DNA of 64,000 bases from Tritrichomonas musculus (taxonomy: Eukaryota; Parabasalia; Tritrichomonadida; Tritrichomonadidae), in the NCBI GenBank assembly GCA_039105265.1, contig JAPFFF010000044.1, forward strand, positions 186,001 to 250,000. The letters are read 5' to 3'. Under the pieces are notes generated by a model. The model did not search any database. It was not told the DNA's origin and worked only from the letters and a program-made list of their open reading frames with translations. Below, one piece after another: positions 20,453-31,257 of this stretch (within the stretch, counting starts at the first letter, position 1; each line of letters opens with the position of its first letter). A program made the translations under genes and the position numbers.

Positions 20453-21495
20453 TGAAGAGGAATTTTACCTTCAACAAGTGCATTGATGCAAGCAGATTAG
20501 TTGATATCAGCCAAAATCCGATATCTACTATTGGTTCCTATGGTGTTGTTTATAAAGGAAAATTCAATAAAAAAAAACATAACAGTGATCAATCGACGAA
20601 CCAAAAAGAAAATCTAATAGATTGTGCTATTAAATATCTAATAAGCAACAATTTAAATCAAGATTTTAGTGCATTTCACAAAGAAATAAAGACACAAAAT
20701 TTAATCAAGCATCCAGCCATTTTAGAATTATTAGGTTACATTATACCATTTTGTGGAGTTGGAAGACTAACAATAGTTACGCCATTCATGGAAAAAGGAT
20801 CGCTTCGTAACTTATTAATAGAAGAAAGGAAAGGAAACGCCCCAGAAGGCTGGGATAGCACCAAAAAAATGATTAATATTATTGGGATAGCTGCTGGACT
20901 TCATCGTATGCATGAAGTTAGTTTAATTCATAGAGATATTAAACCCGAAAACATCCTTTTAGACAACGATTTATACCCAAAAATTTGCGATTTTGGTTAC
21001 TCAAAGATTTTCGAAGAAGGGCGCGATGAAATTATCCAGCGAACATATTGCGGTACAGAATCTTACATGGCACCAGAGCTATTATCGCGTAGTGAATACA
21101 ATAGAACAGTTGATGTTTACGCCTACGGAGTAGTTTTGTACGAATTACTTACAAATGAAACTTATTTCGAAAAACTTGCAAAAGATAGAATAACTTTTAT
21201 CAACGTAGTCGTTAAGGGTAAGAGGCCTGATATATCAAAAGACATAAGATTTAAACCGTTCTTCAGAAAATTAATAGAAAACTGTTGGGATAAAGATCCT
21301 AAAGTTCGTCCTTTTTTTGATGATATTTTGAAGTCGTTGTTAGAAGCCTACAAAAAGAGGAGATTAATTCCCCTTAAAAATGAAATTAATGAATATATTT
21401 TGAAAACTATCGATGCTTCTGAATTTGACATTGAGTTTGCTCAGAAACTTGTAGATGAAGAAATTGAAGAAGAAGAAGAAGATAGAATTGACTAG
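20452..21495 (+). CDS. TKL-like protein kinase
   Basis: A 347-residue kinase that consists of little but the catalytic domain. All main motifs are present: glycine loop GSYGVV (28-33), lysine AIKYL (K61), helix-C glutamate (about E79), HRDIKPEN (160-167), DFG (180-182), activation-segment GTESYMAPE (201-209), and the DVYAYGVVLYELLT helix (221-234) with arginine in the KDPKVRPFF motif near 285-290. Intact catalytic residues predict activity on Ser/Thr. The tyrosine-kinase-like features (GxYGVVYKG, DVYAYGVVL, R-P-x-F near the end) fit the very large TKL set of trichomonads. The C-terminus ends in an acidic run. No regulatory domain or membrane anchor. Confidence 0.9.
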   Translation: MKRNFTFNKCIDASRLVDISQNPISTIGSYGVVYKGKFNKKKHNSDQSTNQKENLIDCAIKYLISNNLNQDFSAFHKEIKTQNLIKHPAILELLGYIIPFCGVGRLTIVTPFMEKGSLRNLLIEERKGNAPEGWDSTKKMINIIGIAAGLHRMHEVSLIHRDIKPENILLDNDLYPKICDFGYSKIFEEGRDEIIQRTYCGTESYMAPELLSRSEYNRTVDVYAYGVVLYELLTNETYFEKLAKDRITFINVVVKGKRPDISKDIRFKPFFRKLIENCWDKDPKVRPFFDDILKSLLEAYKKRRLIPLKNEINEYILKTIDASEFDIEFAQKLVDEEIEEEEEDRID

Positions 21496-21799
21496 TTAAT
21501 AAATAAAAAATGCTTTTATTATAATTATTTGATTGGTTTCTTTGATTGTTATTCTGCTTTTGAATATTAAAATTATTATTTAGCTGTATAAATTTGTTTA
21601 TTCCTCTCAATTGAAAATATATGGATTTTTGTTTATTCAAAATTTAATCAAAATATCTTGAAAATTCCTAGATAGAATTTTAAAATTTATTTGATAAAAT
21701 TTGCTAAATATAAAGTAATTAATTATAATTTAATATGCATGGAAATTATCATATACATCAAAGTGTAATTACCTTTTTTAGAATTTTGTTTAAGGAAAC

Positions 21800-23132
21800 A
21801 GAAGTGCGAGAACTAAAATAACGTATTTTTTGTTTTAAAAAAAGATTGATTTTTCAAAAAATAATTCGTTAGCCTTATGATTTTTTTAATAAAATAAAGT
21901 ATAAAATTGATTATGTATATTATATATCAGTATCACACTATTTGAAAGTTCATACTTCAAAAATAAAATTTAACATATTTTGAAGAATTTGATTGAAGTT
22001 GAAATAATATTGATTATTTATTAATTTTATCATATTCTAAATAGAATTATTGATATAATTTCTAATTAATATATATATAAAATTATAATATAAATGAGAT
22101 AAATTTATTTTAGCAAAAAAAATTATACAAAACATAAATATCTAGCTATAATATTAATTTTATGGGGATAATTATTTTACATTAGAATTAAATTATATTG
22201 TATGATATTATATTATGATTATTTTAAATCCGCTCGACGGGCGTAGTTTTATTTTTTTATCCACAAAAAGTTATAAAAGAATTGAGTAAAAATGTTCGTT
22301 AGGTTTAAATCCCCTCAAAATTCTGTACAAATTCGGTTATATAATATTTTATTAATATTTCTTAAATATCAGTAAATTAAAGATAAATAAAAAGTAATAT
22401 ATAATTTTTGGACGAAATTTATTTTAAAAAATATTTTTTTTATCTTGAAATAGCAAACAGAGGACAGATCTTATCTTCAATAATTTTATAAATCTACTTT
22501 CACACTTTATACGCTTAATACATTCATTAAATTAAATAATAATATAATAATAACAGACCATTATAATAAATAAGACTAAAATAAATAATTATCAAGAATT
22601 TCAGATTATATCTTTATAAACCATGAATTATTCATTAGAAAAATAATTATTAAACCAATTAAATATCAGTTATTTGTCAAATGACAACAATAAAACATAT
22701 TTTTGAGAATCTTTTTTTCATAATCGTAATTTTTAACCAAGGAAATAGTTTAATTTATGAATTATCAAATAATATCATTGATATTAGTAATAATAGATCA
22801 TTTTATGCTATATTCTTTGTTTGTATAATTTTCGAATATTGAAATCATTTAATTGTTCAACGATTACAAATGTGAATATTTAAATCATTTTATTTAAAAA
22901 AAAATATAAAAATTACCTTAAAAAACAAATTATTTGGTGCTTTTTTTTTATTTTTTTAGAAATAAAAATTTGAATTGTTTATTTTCTCATATTCAATTTT
23001 AAAATCAATATAATATTACTCGTAGCGAACCAAATTAAACAATTATACATTAATTATACATTATTTTACCTGTATAAATAAATATCTAAATTTGAAATAA
23101 ATTGGTTAACCAAAGGTAGTTCTCGCACCTCT
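21800..23132. mobile_element. Non-autonomous hAT-like element, 1333 bp, 8-bp target duplication
   Basis: The left end agaagtgcgagaacta (21800-21815) and the right end tagttctcgcacctct (23117-23132) are inverted repeats with one mismatch in 16. They are flanked directly by a perfect 8-bp duplication aaggaaac at 21792-21799 and 23133-23140. An 8-bp duplication with short TIRs of the (C/T)AGAGGTGCG type is characteristic of the hAT superfamily. The interior is AT-rich with no transposase frame, so the element depended on an enzyme from elsewhere. Intact ends and duplication suggest a fairly young insertion. Confidence 0.75.
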
Positions 23133-23681
23133 AAGGAAACTTTTTTTTTTTCTCCATAGTAAAAAAATAAATTATTCTAGAATTATCTTTTTAACTTGCA
23201 TAGGATATTAATTAAATTAGGTAATGTTCTGGATAAATAAGAAAAATTCATTATATAATTATTTTCATTAATTCAATTCTCAGTTTCTACAAAGCATTAT
23301 ATAATTATTTTCATTATATAAATTTCATATTTATTTTTACTTGTAATGGTAACAAAACACTATTGTTTTATCTTTTATTTTCCTAGATATAATTGTTTTT
23401 AGATCAACTTTTTCAGAAGTCGACCGTTTATGTTATCTGGTCGGAATACCTCTATGATACCATTACACTACCAGCGATTTCAAACTTAAAAATAACACAG
23501 GTTTCCTAAACAAAAACACCGCTTAAATATAATCTTTTAAAATGCAAAAAATTTAATTTTCAACAAAAGTTATAACAAAGTGTGATAAAGAAAATGCATT
23601 ATTATCTTATGATGAGACAAATATTTTAAAATTAATCGATTGGCTCACCAGTTTTTCTGATTTCAATAAAACATACATATA

Positions 23682-23998
23682 TTAGACCTTTTTATAAAAA
23701 GAAATTTTTTTTGCGATAAAGAATACTTTTTAGCGATAATGATCACTTTTTCATAAAAATGAACTTTTTAACAAAAACGCAAAAATATTAGAATTATTAT
23801 TTAAAACCAATGTTATATGATTCTAGACAAGCATATCATATATTTTGGCTATTATAAATTATGTTTTATCAGTTTATTTTTAAGATTTAAAGATTCATTT
23901 GTTTAATTGAAAAAGTTCTTTTTTTATGAAAAAGTGGAGATTATCGCTAAAAAGTATACTTTATCGCAAAAAAAATTTCTTTTTATAAAAAGGTCTAA
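23682..23998. mobile_element. MITE with about 85-bp terminal inverted repeats
   Basis: The left arm starts ttagacctttttataaaaag and the right arm is its complement ending at 23998. The arms match for about 85 bases with few differences (tgcgataaag, tttttagcgataat and ctttttcata blocks are shared). The short middle is AT-rich. The flanks are TA on both sides, fitting a TA target as in mariner-type elements. The whole copy would fold into a long hairpin. No coding capacity. Confidence 0.75.
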
Positions 23999-24055
23999 TA
24001 AATGGTCCTATTAATTAATAAACGGTCTTATCAATTAATAAACGGCCTTTTGTAA
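23996..24055. repeat. Three tandem units of 20 bp next to the MITE
   Basis: Units beginning taataaaYggtcYtatYaat at 23996, 24016 and 24036 follow each other directly and overlap the right end of the MITE. The first unit includes the element's terminal taat, so the array may have grown from the insertion site. Confidence 0.6.
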
Positions 24056-24592
24056 TGATTTATATTTGTAATTTATTTTTGTTGAATTCACTGAATTTAT
24101 CCGTTTAAATTGAAAATTTTCAATTTAAACGTATGAAAAAAACGAGGAAAAGGAAAAGTCTGTGAAGTGATTTTGTCCACATCAAGATATAGACAAAAAT
24201 TAAAAGAACACAAGAAAACATTGATTTTGAACCAGTTTTTAGTGCTCAAAATGATTCAACTAAATAGGAAAAGTTAATTAAATATAATTGTTGAAAATTT
24301 TTTTTGTTATTTTTTGCCTTCTAGATAGCCACAACTATTGATATAGGTTTAAAATTTGGTAAAACATTGCTTTTTTAAAGTAGAAGTTCTTTTTTTCTTA
24401 ATTTTTAAATTTTTTTAATAATTGTATTTTATAAAGCTATTTTTATTTCTTGTATTTAATAAATATTATATATTTTATTCCTATTTTTTTATTTTTTTCT
24501 TTTTTCATTTAACTATGTAAATAGATAAAAGCATTTTTTTGAAAAAATTGAATTGACCTTTTAAAAAAATTACGAATTAAAGCTGATACAGG

Positions 24593-24637
24593 GTATACTT
24601 TATCGCAAAAAAAATTTCTTTTTATAAAAAGGTCTAT
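24593..24637 (+). repeat. Solo right arm of the 23682-23998 MITE family
   Basis: The 45 bases from ggtatactttatcgcaaaaa to aaaaaggtcta are the same as the end of the right arm of the full MITE 640 bp upstream. No left arm is present. Confidence 0.65.
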
Positions 24638-24747
24638 TATCAATTTTTTAATATTTACAATTATGACTTGCTTAATTTTTCCGAGTTAGACACTTTGTAA
24701 GATTCTATGTATAAATAGTATATATACTATTTATATAGATATTTAAT

Positions 24748-25431
24748 TCATACTTTTTTCAAAACTATATCTGCAAGTTTTGTTTTCTTCGAGTCGTACC
24801 AATTGTGGAAGGAAAGCTCCAATGAGTCAACTTCCATTTGGCCAAAGTAAATCTCTCTTTTTATTTGCTCAATAAATTTTTGTGGCTCTTTTAATTGTTC
24901 TGGAATTCGCACAACAGTTAAGTGAGAGGAAAAAGTCTGATATCGTTCTTCCAGTGGCAGATTTCGCTCAGCTAGAGACTTCCGTATTAGCTGTCTTAAT
25001 TTTTCAAGGCCTTCTTCATAGTATCCGCAAATTAGAACGCAATTGTCGCTCGCTGTAATATTTCGAAATTCAAGTATAAATGGTTTTACTTTATTTGCGC
25101 ATTCTTTGATACAGGAGATGTAATCATTCAAATTTTCTGGTACGGTGCGATCAGGTTCACCTCGTAAAATGTCAAGTACTGTGATATGAAAATCAGAAGG
25201 AGGATAATAATATAGATTTGGTTCAATAGATTGAATATCATGAATATAATTGGATATCTTTTCTGAAACATTCGATTTTATTCGAATTAAAAGTGAAAGC
25301 CCCATTCTTGTATCAACTTTTGATGAATTTAGATATGGATCTCCATGTCCTCCATTTAGGAGAGCTTCTTTATTTTGATCAAATATTTTTGCATAATTTT
25401 GTTTGAGTTTATCTTCATTATAAATGTTCAT
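24748..25431 (-). CDS. 2H phosphoesterase (LigT/2'-5' RNA ligase-like)
   Basis: A 227-residue protein with the two H-x-T motifs that define the 2H superfamily: FHITVLDI (H82, T84) and SHLTVVRI (H170, T172), about 88 residues apart, each on a predicted beta-strand. The two histidines lie in one cleft and split or form 2',3'-cyclic or 2',5' phosphodiester bonds in RNA or nucleotides; the substrate of this member is unknown. Length is normal for a single-domain member. The N-terminal 40 residues (LLNGGHGDPYLNSSKVDTRM) are of a kind I know from bacterial homologues, so bacterial origin is possible. The frame is whole. No TCA-type initiator is obvious at the ATG. Confidence 0.85.
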   Translation of the reverse strand: MNIYNEDKLKQNYAKIFDQNKEALLNGGHGDPYLNSSKVDTRMGLSLLIRIKSNVSEKISNYIHDIQSIEPNLYYYPPSDFHITVLDILRGEPDRTVPENLNDYISCIKECANKVKPFILEFRNITASDNCVLICGYYEEGLEKLRQLIRKSLAERNLPLEERYQTFSSHLTVVRIPEQLKEPQKFIEQIKREIYFGQMEVDSLELSFHNWYDSKKTKLADIVLKKV

Positions 25432-25590
25432 TAGAATTAAAATATTATTCTACATAATTTTTCAAAAAGTTTCAGGGACATCTTCACTTTTTCAACTTTT
25501 TTTTAAAAAAAAAATAAATTTTTTGAGAAAAAAATTTTTTTGATCATTTTTTCCCACTTTTTTGAAATATATAAGAGGCATATCAACATT

Positions 25591-25889
25591 TTGCAAGAGA
25601 GATTGTGCCTCAGCTTTTTGAGAGAACTAATTGAAAGAAAAAATAGGAGAAAAATGGAGAATAATATTTTGAGAATATTTATGTAAATAAAAAAATTGAT
25701 GCATCTTTTTATATTTTTACATAATTTTTACCGAGACTTACATCAAAAGGAAGGATCGGTAAAAATTTTGTAACATAAAAAGATGCATTTTTTTTAACAT
25801 GAATAGTCTCAGTAAATATTATTCTACATTTTCTTCTTATTTTTTTCTATTAGTTCTCTCAAAAAGCAGAGGCACAATCTCTCTTGCAA
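25591..25889. mobile_element. 299-bp MITE with 45-bp TIRs inside a 17-bp direct repeat
   Basis: The left arm ttgcaagagagattgtgcct... (25591 onward) and the right arm ending at 25889 are inverted and match over about 48 bases with three or four differences. The interior is also palindromic: gatgcatctttttat and taatttttaccga on the left recur inverted as tcggtaaaaattttg and aaaaagatgcat on the right, so the whole unit is one long imperfect hairpin. The bases directly outside, taagaggcatatcaaca, occur on both sides (25572-25588 and 25890-25906). A third, diverged agaggcatgtcaacc lies at about 26024. Confidence 0.75.
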
Positions 25890-26747
25890 TAAGAGGCATA
25901 TCAACAAAAATTTGTATCACAAAAAGTTATTAAAATATTATCAAAAATATAATTATATCTTTTTGTAAATTCATTCAATTATGATAATAATAATATAACT
26001 ATTAATAATACTTTGTAATAGAGGCATGTCAACCAAAATTCTACTCGATAAATTTTTTTGAAAATGATAATATAAGATTTAAATGATGTATATTAAAACT
26101 TTTCCTCTTGAGCAAACGAAAACTTCTATACAGTTTTTAGTTTTCATTCAAATCATCATTTTTAACTCAATATCTTCAATTCAAAAAGTAGATATATTCA
26201 AATTTGATATATTGAAAAATGAATTCTCTTTCATTTTTGATAAGATCAAGATTGAATACCATTTCAATTTGAGAGAATTTTTATTAAATAGCTTTTCAAT
26301 TTGAGAGATGGTTAATTGAATATTCTTTCAATTTGAGAAGAATAAATAAGTTTTACTTATAACTTGGAAACTGAATTTTCAAAAATTAATTTTATGATAT
26401 AAATATACTTAGATATTAATTATAAATTTATAAAAGTAATTATATTTGCATATCACAAAAAATTTAAAACAAATATTTTAAAATATTTTATTTTGATTTT
26501 ATAAAGTAGGTAAAATCATTATTTGATTTTTAATAAAGAAGTATATAATTTTTATTAATCAACAAAATAAATCTCTGCTCTAATATTCTCAAATATTTAT
26601 ATAAAATAAAATTATTTGAAAAAGTTCGATCGGTAAAAATAAAAAATGATATATTTCAAAATTTTTTTTATTATTTTATAGTAAAATGAAATGAATTTAT
26701 CATAAGTTCTATAAAACCTCTAAAAATCATATTTAGAGCACTAATTA

Positions 26748-27633
26748 TACCGTATATAAAATAACTTCATAGCGCTTAGAATAACTACTGAACACTTCTG
26801 ACTTTTTGAAAAGCAGTTCAGAATTGGTTGAATAGTATTATTCAAAAAGCCAATAGTGTTATTATATTAGACTATACTATTTGGTCTTATATATATTATA
26901 GTAGAGACATTCGGATGAAACTTTTTGAGATAATTTCTAGCGGTTTTCATTATTTGCAAAGCCAAACATAAAGAAAAAGATTACTCAAACCAATCAAATA
27001 AAGCAATTTTCAATCGCGCATTTACATCAAATGACTTCAGTGGGCAATTATATTGCATCGTTCTCAAAATCATTTTCAAACTGCTTCAAAATTCAAATAG
27101 AACGAAGAAAAATATTCAACGAAAAGCAAATAAAACTGGATCAAGATTCATCAAAAAGCGAATAGGCATTAGCTGAGCGTAAGATAAGCTCTTCAATTGG
27201 AGATTACCTCTCTTCTAGTAGTGAATGATCTTTGAACATAACTAAATCCCAAAACAATGTGAAGAATTTTGTCGAATTAAGGCTTTTCTAGTTCAAACTT
27301 GTTACTTTTTCTCTTTTTTTTTTTTCTTATAATCTTTTTTTAATACTAAAATTTTTAAATTATTACCTATTTTATTTCTTTTTTGTTTATTTTATTATTT
27401 TGATATCTTTTTTTCACTTTTGTTTTTTGTGAAAAGAGAATCAAGATTCAAAATGTTTATCCATTTTGAAATTTTGAGATATATTGAAAATCTTTTCTAA
27501 GACTCTTGAAAAAGTTGTTAAAAATTCAATGACCTTTAGAAAAAGAATTTGTAATGTTCATAAAATTTGAATATATCTCTCAATAGCGTTCAGTAGTTAT
27601 TCTGAGTGTTATGAAGAATTTTGAGATACGGTA
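26748..27633. mobile_element. 886-bp inverted-repeat transposon, TA ends
   Basis: The ends taccgtat...cttcata-cgcttagaataactactgaac (26748-26800) and the complement ending tacggta (27585-27633) form TIRs of about 48 bp with scattered mismatches. The core agaataactactgaac is perfect. TA at both ends fits a mariner-like target. Inside, a plus-strand frame at about 26956-27170 stays open for some 70 codons (QMTSVGNYIASFSKSFSNCF, IERRKIFNEKQIKLDQD) and may be a transposase remnant, though no catalytic motif is seen. Confidence 0.65.
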
Positions 27634-28575
27634 ATCTTATTCAGAATTTCCTAAATTAAAAATTCAATAAAATCTTATCAATTTTTGTTTCTCAGAAAAT
27701 ATGAGTAACTAAATTCTTATGTTTTTATATTAACATTAGAATCTACTAATATTAAATATGATATTTATTTATAATTATATACATATATATATATTATAAT
27801 ATTTTTAATAACAATTACAAGTTATTTTTAATAAGATATAATAATTTAGAATTGAATGAAATAAAATAATTATATTTATACAATATCATTCAATGAATTA
27901 AGAATGGTGCTTGAAATAATTTTTCTAAACTATTATCAAAAACTGTTAAGTACAAAAAAATTTTTTAATTTATGCTTATTTTATTTATTATAAACATATT
28001 TAAAATGAAAATCAAATATATATTAAATATAACTTATATATGATATGAAAAACAAATAATACATAATAATATTAGATATATATTGAATGGTATTTGATGC
28101 AAATATCATTTTGAAATAAAGTTGCGCACGATTAAATGTGATTATTTTATAGTATATAATCATATATATCACATAGATGAAAATATGTATTGACACTTTA
28201 TATTATCTAGAATTTGTTTGATATTTCAGAAAAGTTAAATCTATATGGTATACAACCAAAAAATGCAATTTTTTTAATCACATTGAAGATAAAATTATTT
28301 TTAACTAAATGATTAGAAAATGGAAATGTATTTGAATATAAAATAATACATTATACTACTGGAAATCAATATCATTTCATGATATTTCACATTAAATGAT
28401 TTCCAAAAAAGTTTGAATAGCTCAATGAATTATCATTTAAAATTATTTAATTAAAAATATAAAGAGTTCTATATTGAATTTATTTAATTATATTAAATAG
28501 AAAAAGAGATATTCATAAATTTTCAAAAAACGTGTAACGTATTTTTATCGTTGCACCACCCATTTTAGAAATATG

Positions 28576-29437
28576 AAAGGTCGTACAACTTAGTTTTTAC
28601 AGTAAAACTCAATGATTGGTTTGTTTAAACTAATTATATTTTATTATTATAATAATAATCATTTTTATAAATATTTGCATCGTACAAAATTCAAATTAAA
28701 ATAAAAACTAAAAGGATATAAGTATATATTAAATTTTCTTCAGAAAATAAATTTGAGTATTTTATCTCAATTTATTTTAATTATTTTTGATAAGAATTTT
28801 ATAACACTTTCTAAAAATTTAGAATAGCGATAACTTTTTATATAATTTATTCTAATCATTAATTCTTTTTATATCTTTTTATATGCTTTTAAAACATTAA
28901 GTGTTATATAAAAATAGTTATTATTATTGAAAAAAAAAAATTCATTTTTTAGCTAAAAATGTAGAAAAATTGAATTTGTTGAATTATTAAATGATGATTT
29001 TAAAAAAATTGGACGTTACAGGAGTCCAATGAAGAATATAGTTTTATTTATATGCATTTACTCTCTAATATATTTGAATTTCATTCCAAATCAAATGTCA
29101 GTTTTTTCTAAAAATGAAGATTTAGTTGATTGGTTTCATAAATATAAAAAGTCAAATATTTCAGTTATTGAAGGATTTCGTCAAAAAGTAAAATATTATT
29201 TGTATAACACATAGTATACCCATTCAAATGGCATCTATATTTTTTAAATGATACAAATATATAAGAAATCGATAAATATTGAATTTTAATTAAAGTCTTT
29301 ATTTCTACTATTACATTTTATAATATTGGATATAAAATATATATATTATATATTATTATTATTAAATAAATTAATTATTAAGATAAATATAAATTTATTT
29401 AATTTTATTTTTTATTCAATTTAGTTGTACGACCTTT
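28576..29437. mobile_element. 862-bp hAT-like element, 8-bp target duplication
   Basis: The ends aaaggtcgtacaact (28576-28590) and agttgtacgaccttt (29423-29437) are a perfect 15-bp inverted repeat. Immediately outside, gaaatatg occurs on both sides (28568-28575 and 29438-29445), a perfect 8-bp target duplication as made by hAT transposases. One 61-codon frame (29029-29214, MKNIVLFICIYSLIYLNFIP...) with a hydrophobic start lies inside but shows no transposase motif; it is probably not a gene. The rest of the interior is plain AT-rich DNA. Confidence 0.75.
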
Positions 29438-29782
29438 GAAATATGAAAAATATTTCAATACTACAAATTGAGAGAAAACACGATTTCAATATACTAAATT
29501 TGAAATGGGATTATCCGATTTAAATGAAAACTCCAAAACGTATAGAAGGATTTAATTGCTGAGTAGGCAATTTTATCACACATATGAATATGTTTAAACT
29601 CTCTTAATTTGGAAACCAACTAACGAGCAGATCTATGGTTCACCCTCCTCTTTATAATTCTAAATTGGTCTTTATTTTAAGCATCTACTAAATAAACAAT
29701 CAACCAAAAGTATTTTTTGACCAAAGGCTGAAAAAACTAAATTTAAAAAAAAATAATTAGTTGCATAAACTAAAAGATTATT

Positions 29783-31252
29783 TTAATTATCATCGGAATC
29801 CGCCTCTAACTTATTTTTATCTTCAATTTCTTCTTTCATTTCTTCTTCATCCATAAAATAGAAATTTTGATTTGTTGGAATGACAGATTCACCAATATAA
29901 TCGTCATTAAATGAAGCTTCAATAACAGATTGTTCTTCTTGATTGCATGTGAATCCAATAAACGCACTTTGAGCATCTTCAGGCACTAATTCAGGATCTT
30001 CATAAGAAACTGCGATTGGTTGGTTTGTAAATTCTGTATCAAAATTCGAAGTATCAGTTTCATCTTTAATTGGTGGTATCCATTCAGGTTTATACTTTTT
30101 CTCAAGTACATAATCCCAATTAATTTCACTGAAAAAAGGATGATTCATAATTTCTTCTGCATCGCTAGGTCCTGCGCCTAATCTTCGCTTAGCATCACGA
30201 TCTAGCAATTTCATGCAAATATCGATAGTTCTTCGCGAGAAAAATTTTGGAAATCGCAATGGATCAAATAATATACCCATATACATTTTCTTTGGATTGG
30301 TATCATAAAAAGGAGGTAGTCCTGTCAACATTTCATATAGAATAACGCCATAACTCCACCAGTCTACAGAACGAGTATAAGGTCGTTGCTTGAGGACTTC
30401 TGGAGCAAGATATTCTGGAGTTCCGCAAAAAGTTCGAGTTGTTTTTCTCTCATTTGTAATATTTCCTTTAGCAAAGCCAAAATCTGTTATTTTTAGATGT
30501 CCATCTGCATCAACTAGTATATTCTCTGGTTTCATGTCTCGGTAAATAAATCCATGTTTGTGCAAATGTGCAAGTCCAAGTAACATTTCTGCTGCATACA
30601 AACGAGCTCTTGACTCAGATATTCGACCTTCTTCTTTTAATCTGCCAAAAAGTTCACCTCCCGGAACGTACTCGAGACCTATAAATACCTTTGTATCAGT
30701 CTGAAATGTAAATGATGCACTAACTAAAAAAGGATGTTTATTTTGGAATAATATTTCGCGTTCTACTAAAATTTGCTGAATATTGTCTTCTTCAGCAAGT
30801 AGCCTTTTACTCATAGCTTTAAGTGCAAATAATTGTCCTGTTGATTTTTGTCTAACTAGATTGACTTTCCCAAATGTTCCACGCCCAATACATCTAATAA
30901 AGACAAAATCATCAAGTGTCAAATTAGTTGTTGTAGGGCACTGAATTTTTGATTGAATTTCATTCTTTAATTTATTAAACCAATGAGTAAAATCTTTTTC
31001 GTTATCAAACTTGAATAAATACTTCTTTTTATTGGAATCAGTAAGTTTCAAGCAAAAAGGTTTTCTTGGGTCTTCTGAATCTAAAACTTGGCATGAATTT
31101 AAATCCCATCTTGATTTTTCTTTGTTAGCATCATCAGAATATTCAATTAAAAAAGGCCAATCAAGTTTATAATTATATCGCTTCCATGATCCTAAAAGTC
31201 CAGTTGATCTAGAAAATGATCCACTAAGGGTATCATGCTTTTGATTCTCCAT
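29783..31252 (-). CDS. AGC-family protein kinase with N-terminal PH domain (AKT/PKB type)
   Basis: The 489-residue protein has a PH-like domain at about 15-98 (GLLGSWKRYNYKLDWPFLIE to WFNKLKNEIQ), expected to bind membrane phosphoinositides. The kinase domain follows at 116-374: GRGTFGKV (123-130), K145, YRDMKPEN (237-244), DFG (257-259), T-loop TFCGTPEYLAPE (274-285) with the PDK1-site threonine, and WWSYGVILYEMLTG. The AGC tail ends in a hydrophobic motif FIGFTC (431-436), close to the F-x-G-F-T/S-Y of AKT, SGK and S6K. All catalytic residues are present. Order and motifs match AKT; the acidic end after 440 is lineage-specific. A TCATA initiator lies next to the ATG. Confidence 0.93.
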   Translation of the reverse strand: MENQKHDTLSGSFSRSTGLLGSWKRYNYKLDWPFLIEYSDDANKEKSRWDLNSCQVLDSEDPRKPFCLKLTDSNKKKYLFKFDNEKDFTHWFNKLKNEIQSKIQCPTTTNLTLDDFVFIRCIGRGTFGKVNLVRQKSTGQLFALKAMSKRLLAEEDNIQQILVEREILFQNKHPFLVSASFTFQTDTKVFIGLEYVPGGELFGRLKEEGRISESRARLYAAEMLLGLAHLHKHGFIYRDMKPENILVDADGHLKITDFGFAKGNITNERKTTRTFCGTPEYLAPEVLKQRPYTRSVDWWSYGVILYEMLTGLPPFYDTNPKKMYMGILFDPLRFPKFFSRRTIDICMKLLDRDAKRRLGAGPSDAEEIMNHPFFSEINWDYVLEKKYKPEWIPPIKDETDTSNFDTEFTNQPIAVSYEDPELVPEDAQSAFIGFTCNQEEQSVIEASFNDDYIGESVIPTNQNFYFMDEEEMKEEIEDKNKLEADSDDN

Positions 31253-31257
31253 TATGA
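31253..31257 (-). promoter_or_regulatory. Inr-like motif TCATA before the AGC kinase
   Basis: Minus-strand TCATAATG: the TCA(+1)YA initiator abuts the start codon at 31252. Confidence 0.5.

Noticed and set aside
23415-23485. Minus-strand stretch resembling a tRNA D-arm (tagtgtaatggtatca)
   Set aside because: No matching acceptor stem and no T-arm with TTC-type loop at the proper distance; at best a tRNA remnant.
26083-26304. 73-codon plus-strand frame
   Set aside because: Its last third is made of short near-repeats of ttcaatttgagaga; no motif, no neighbour support.
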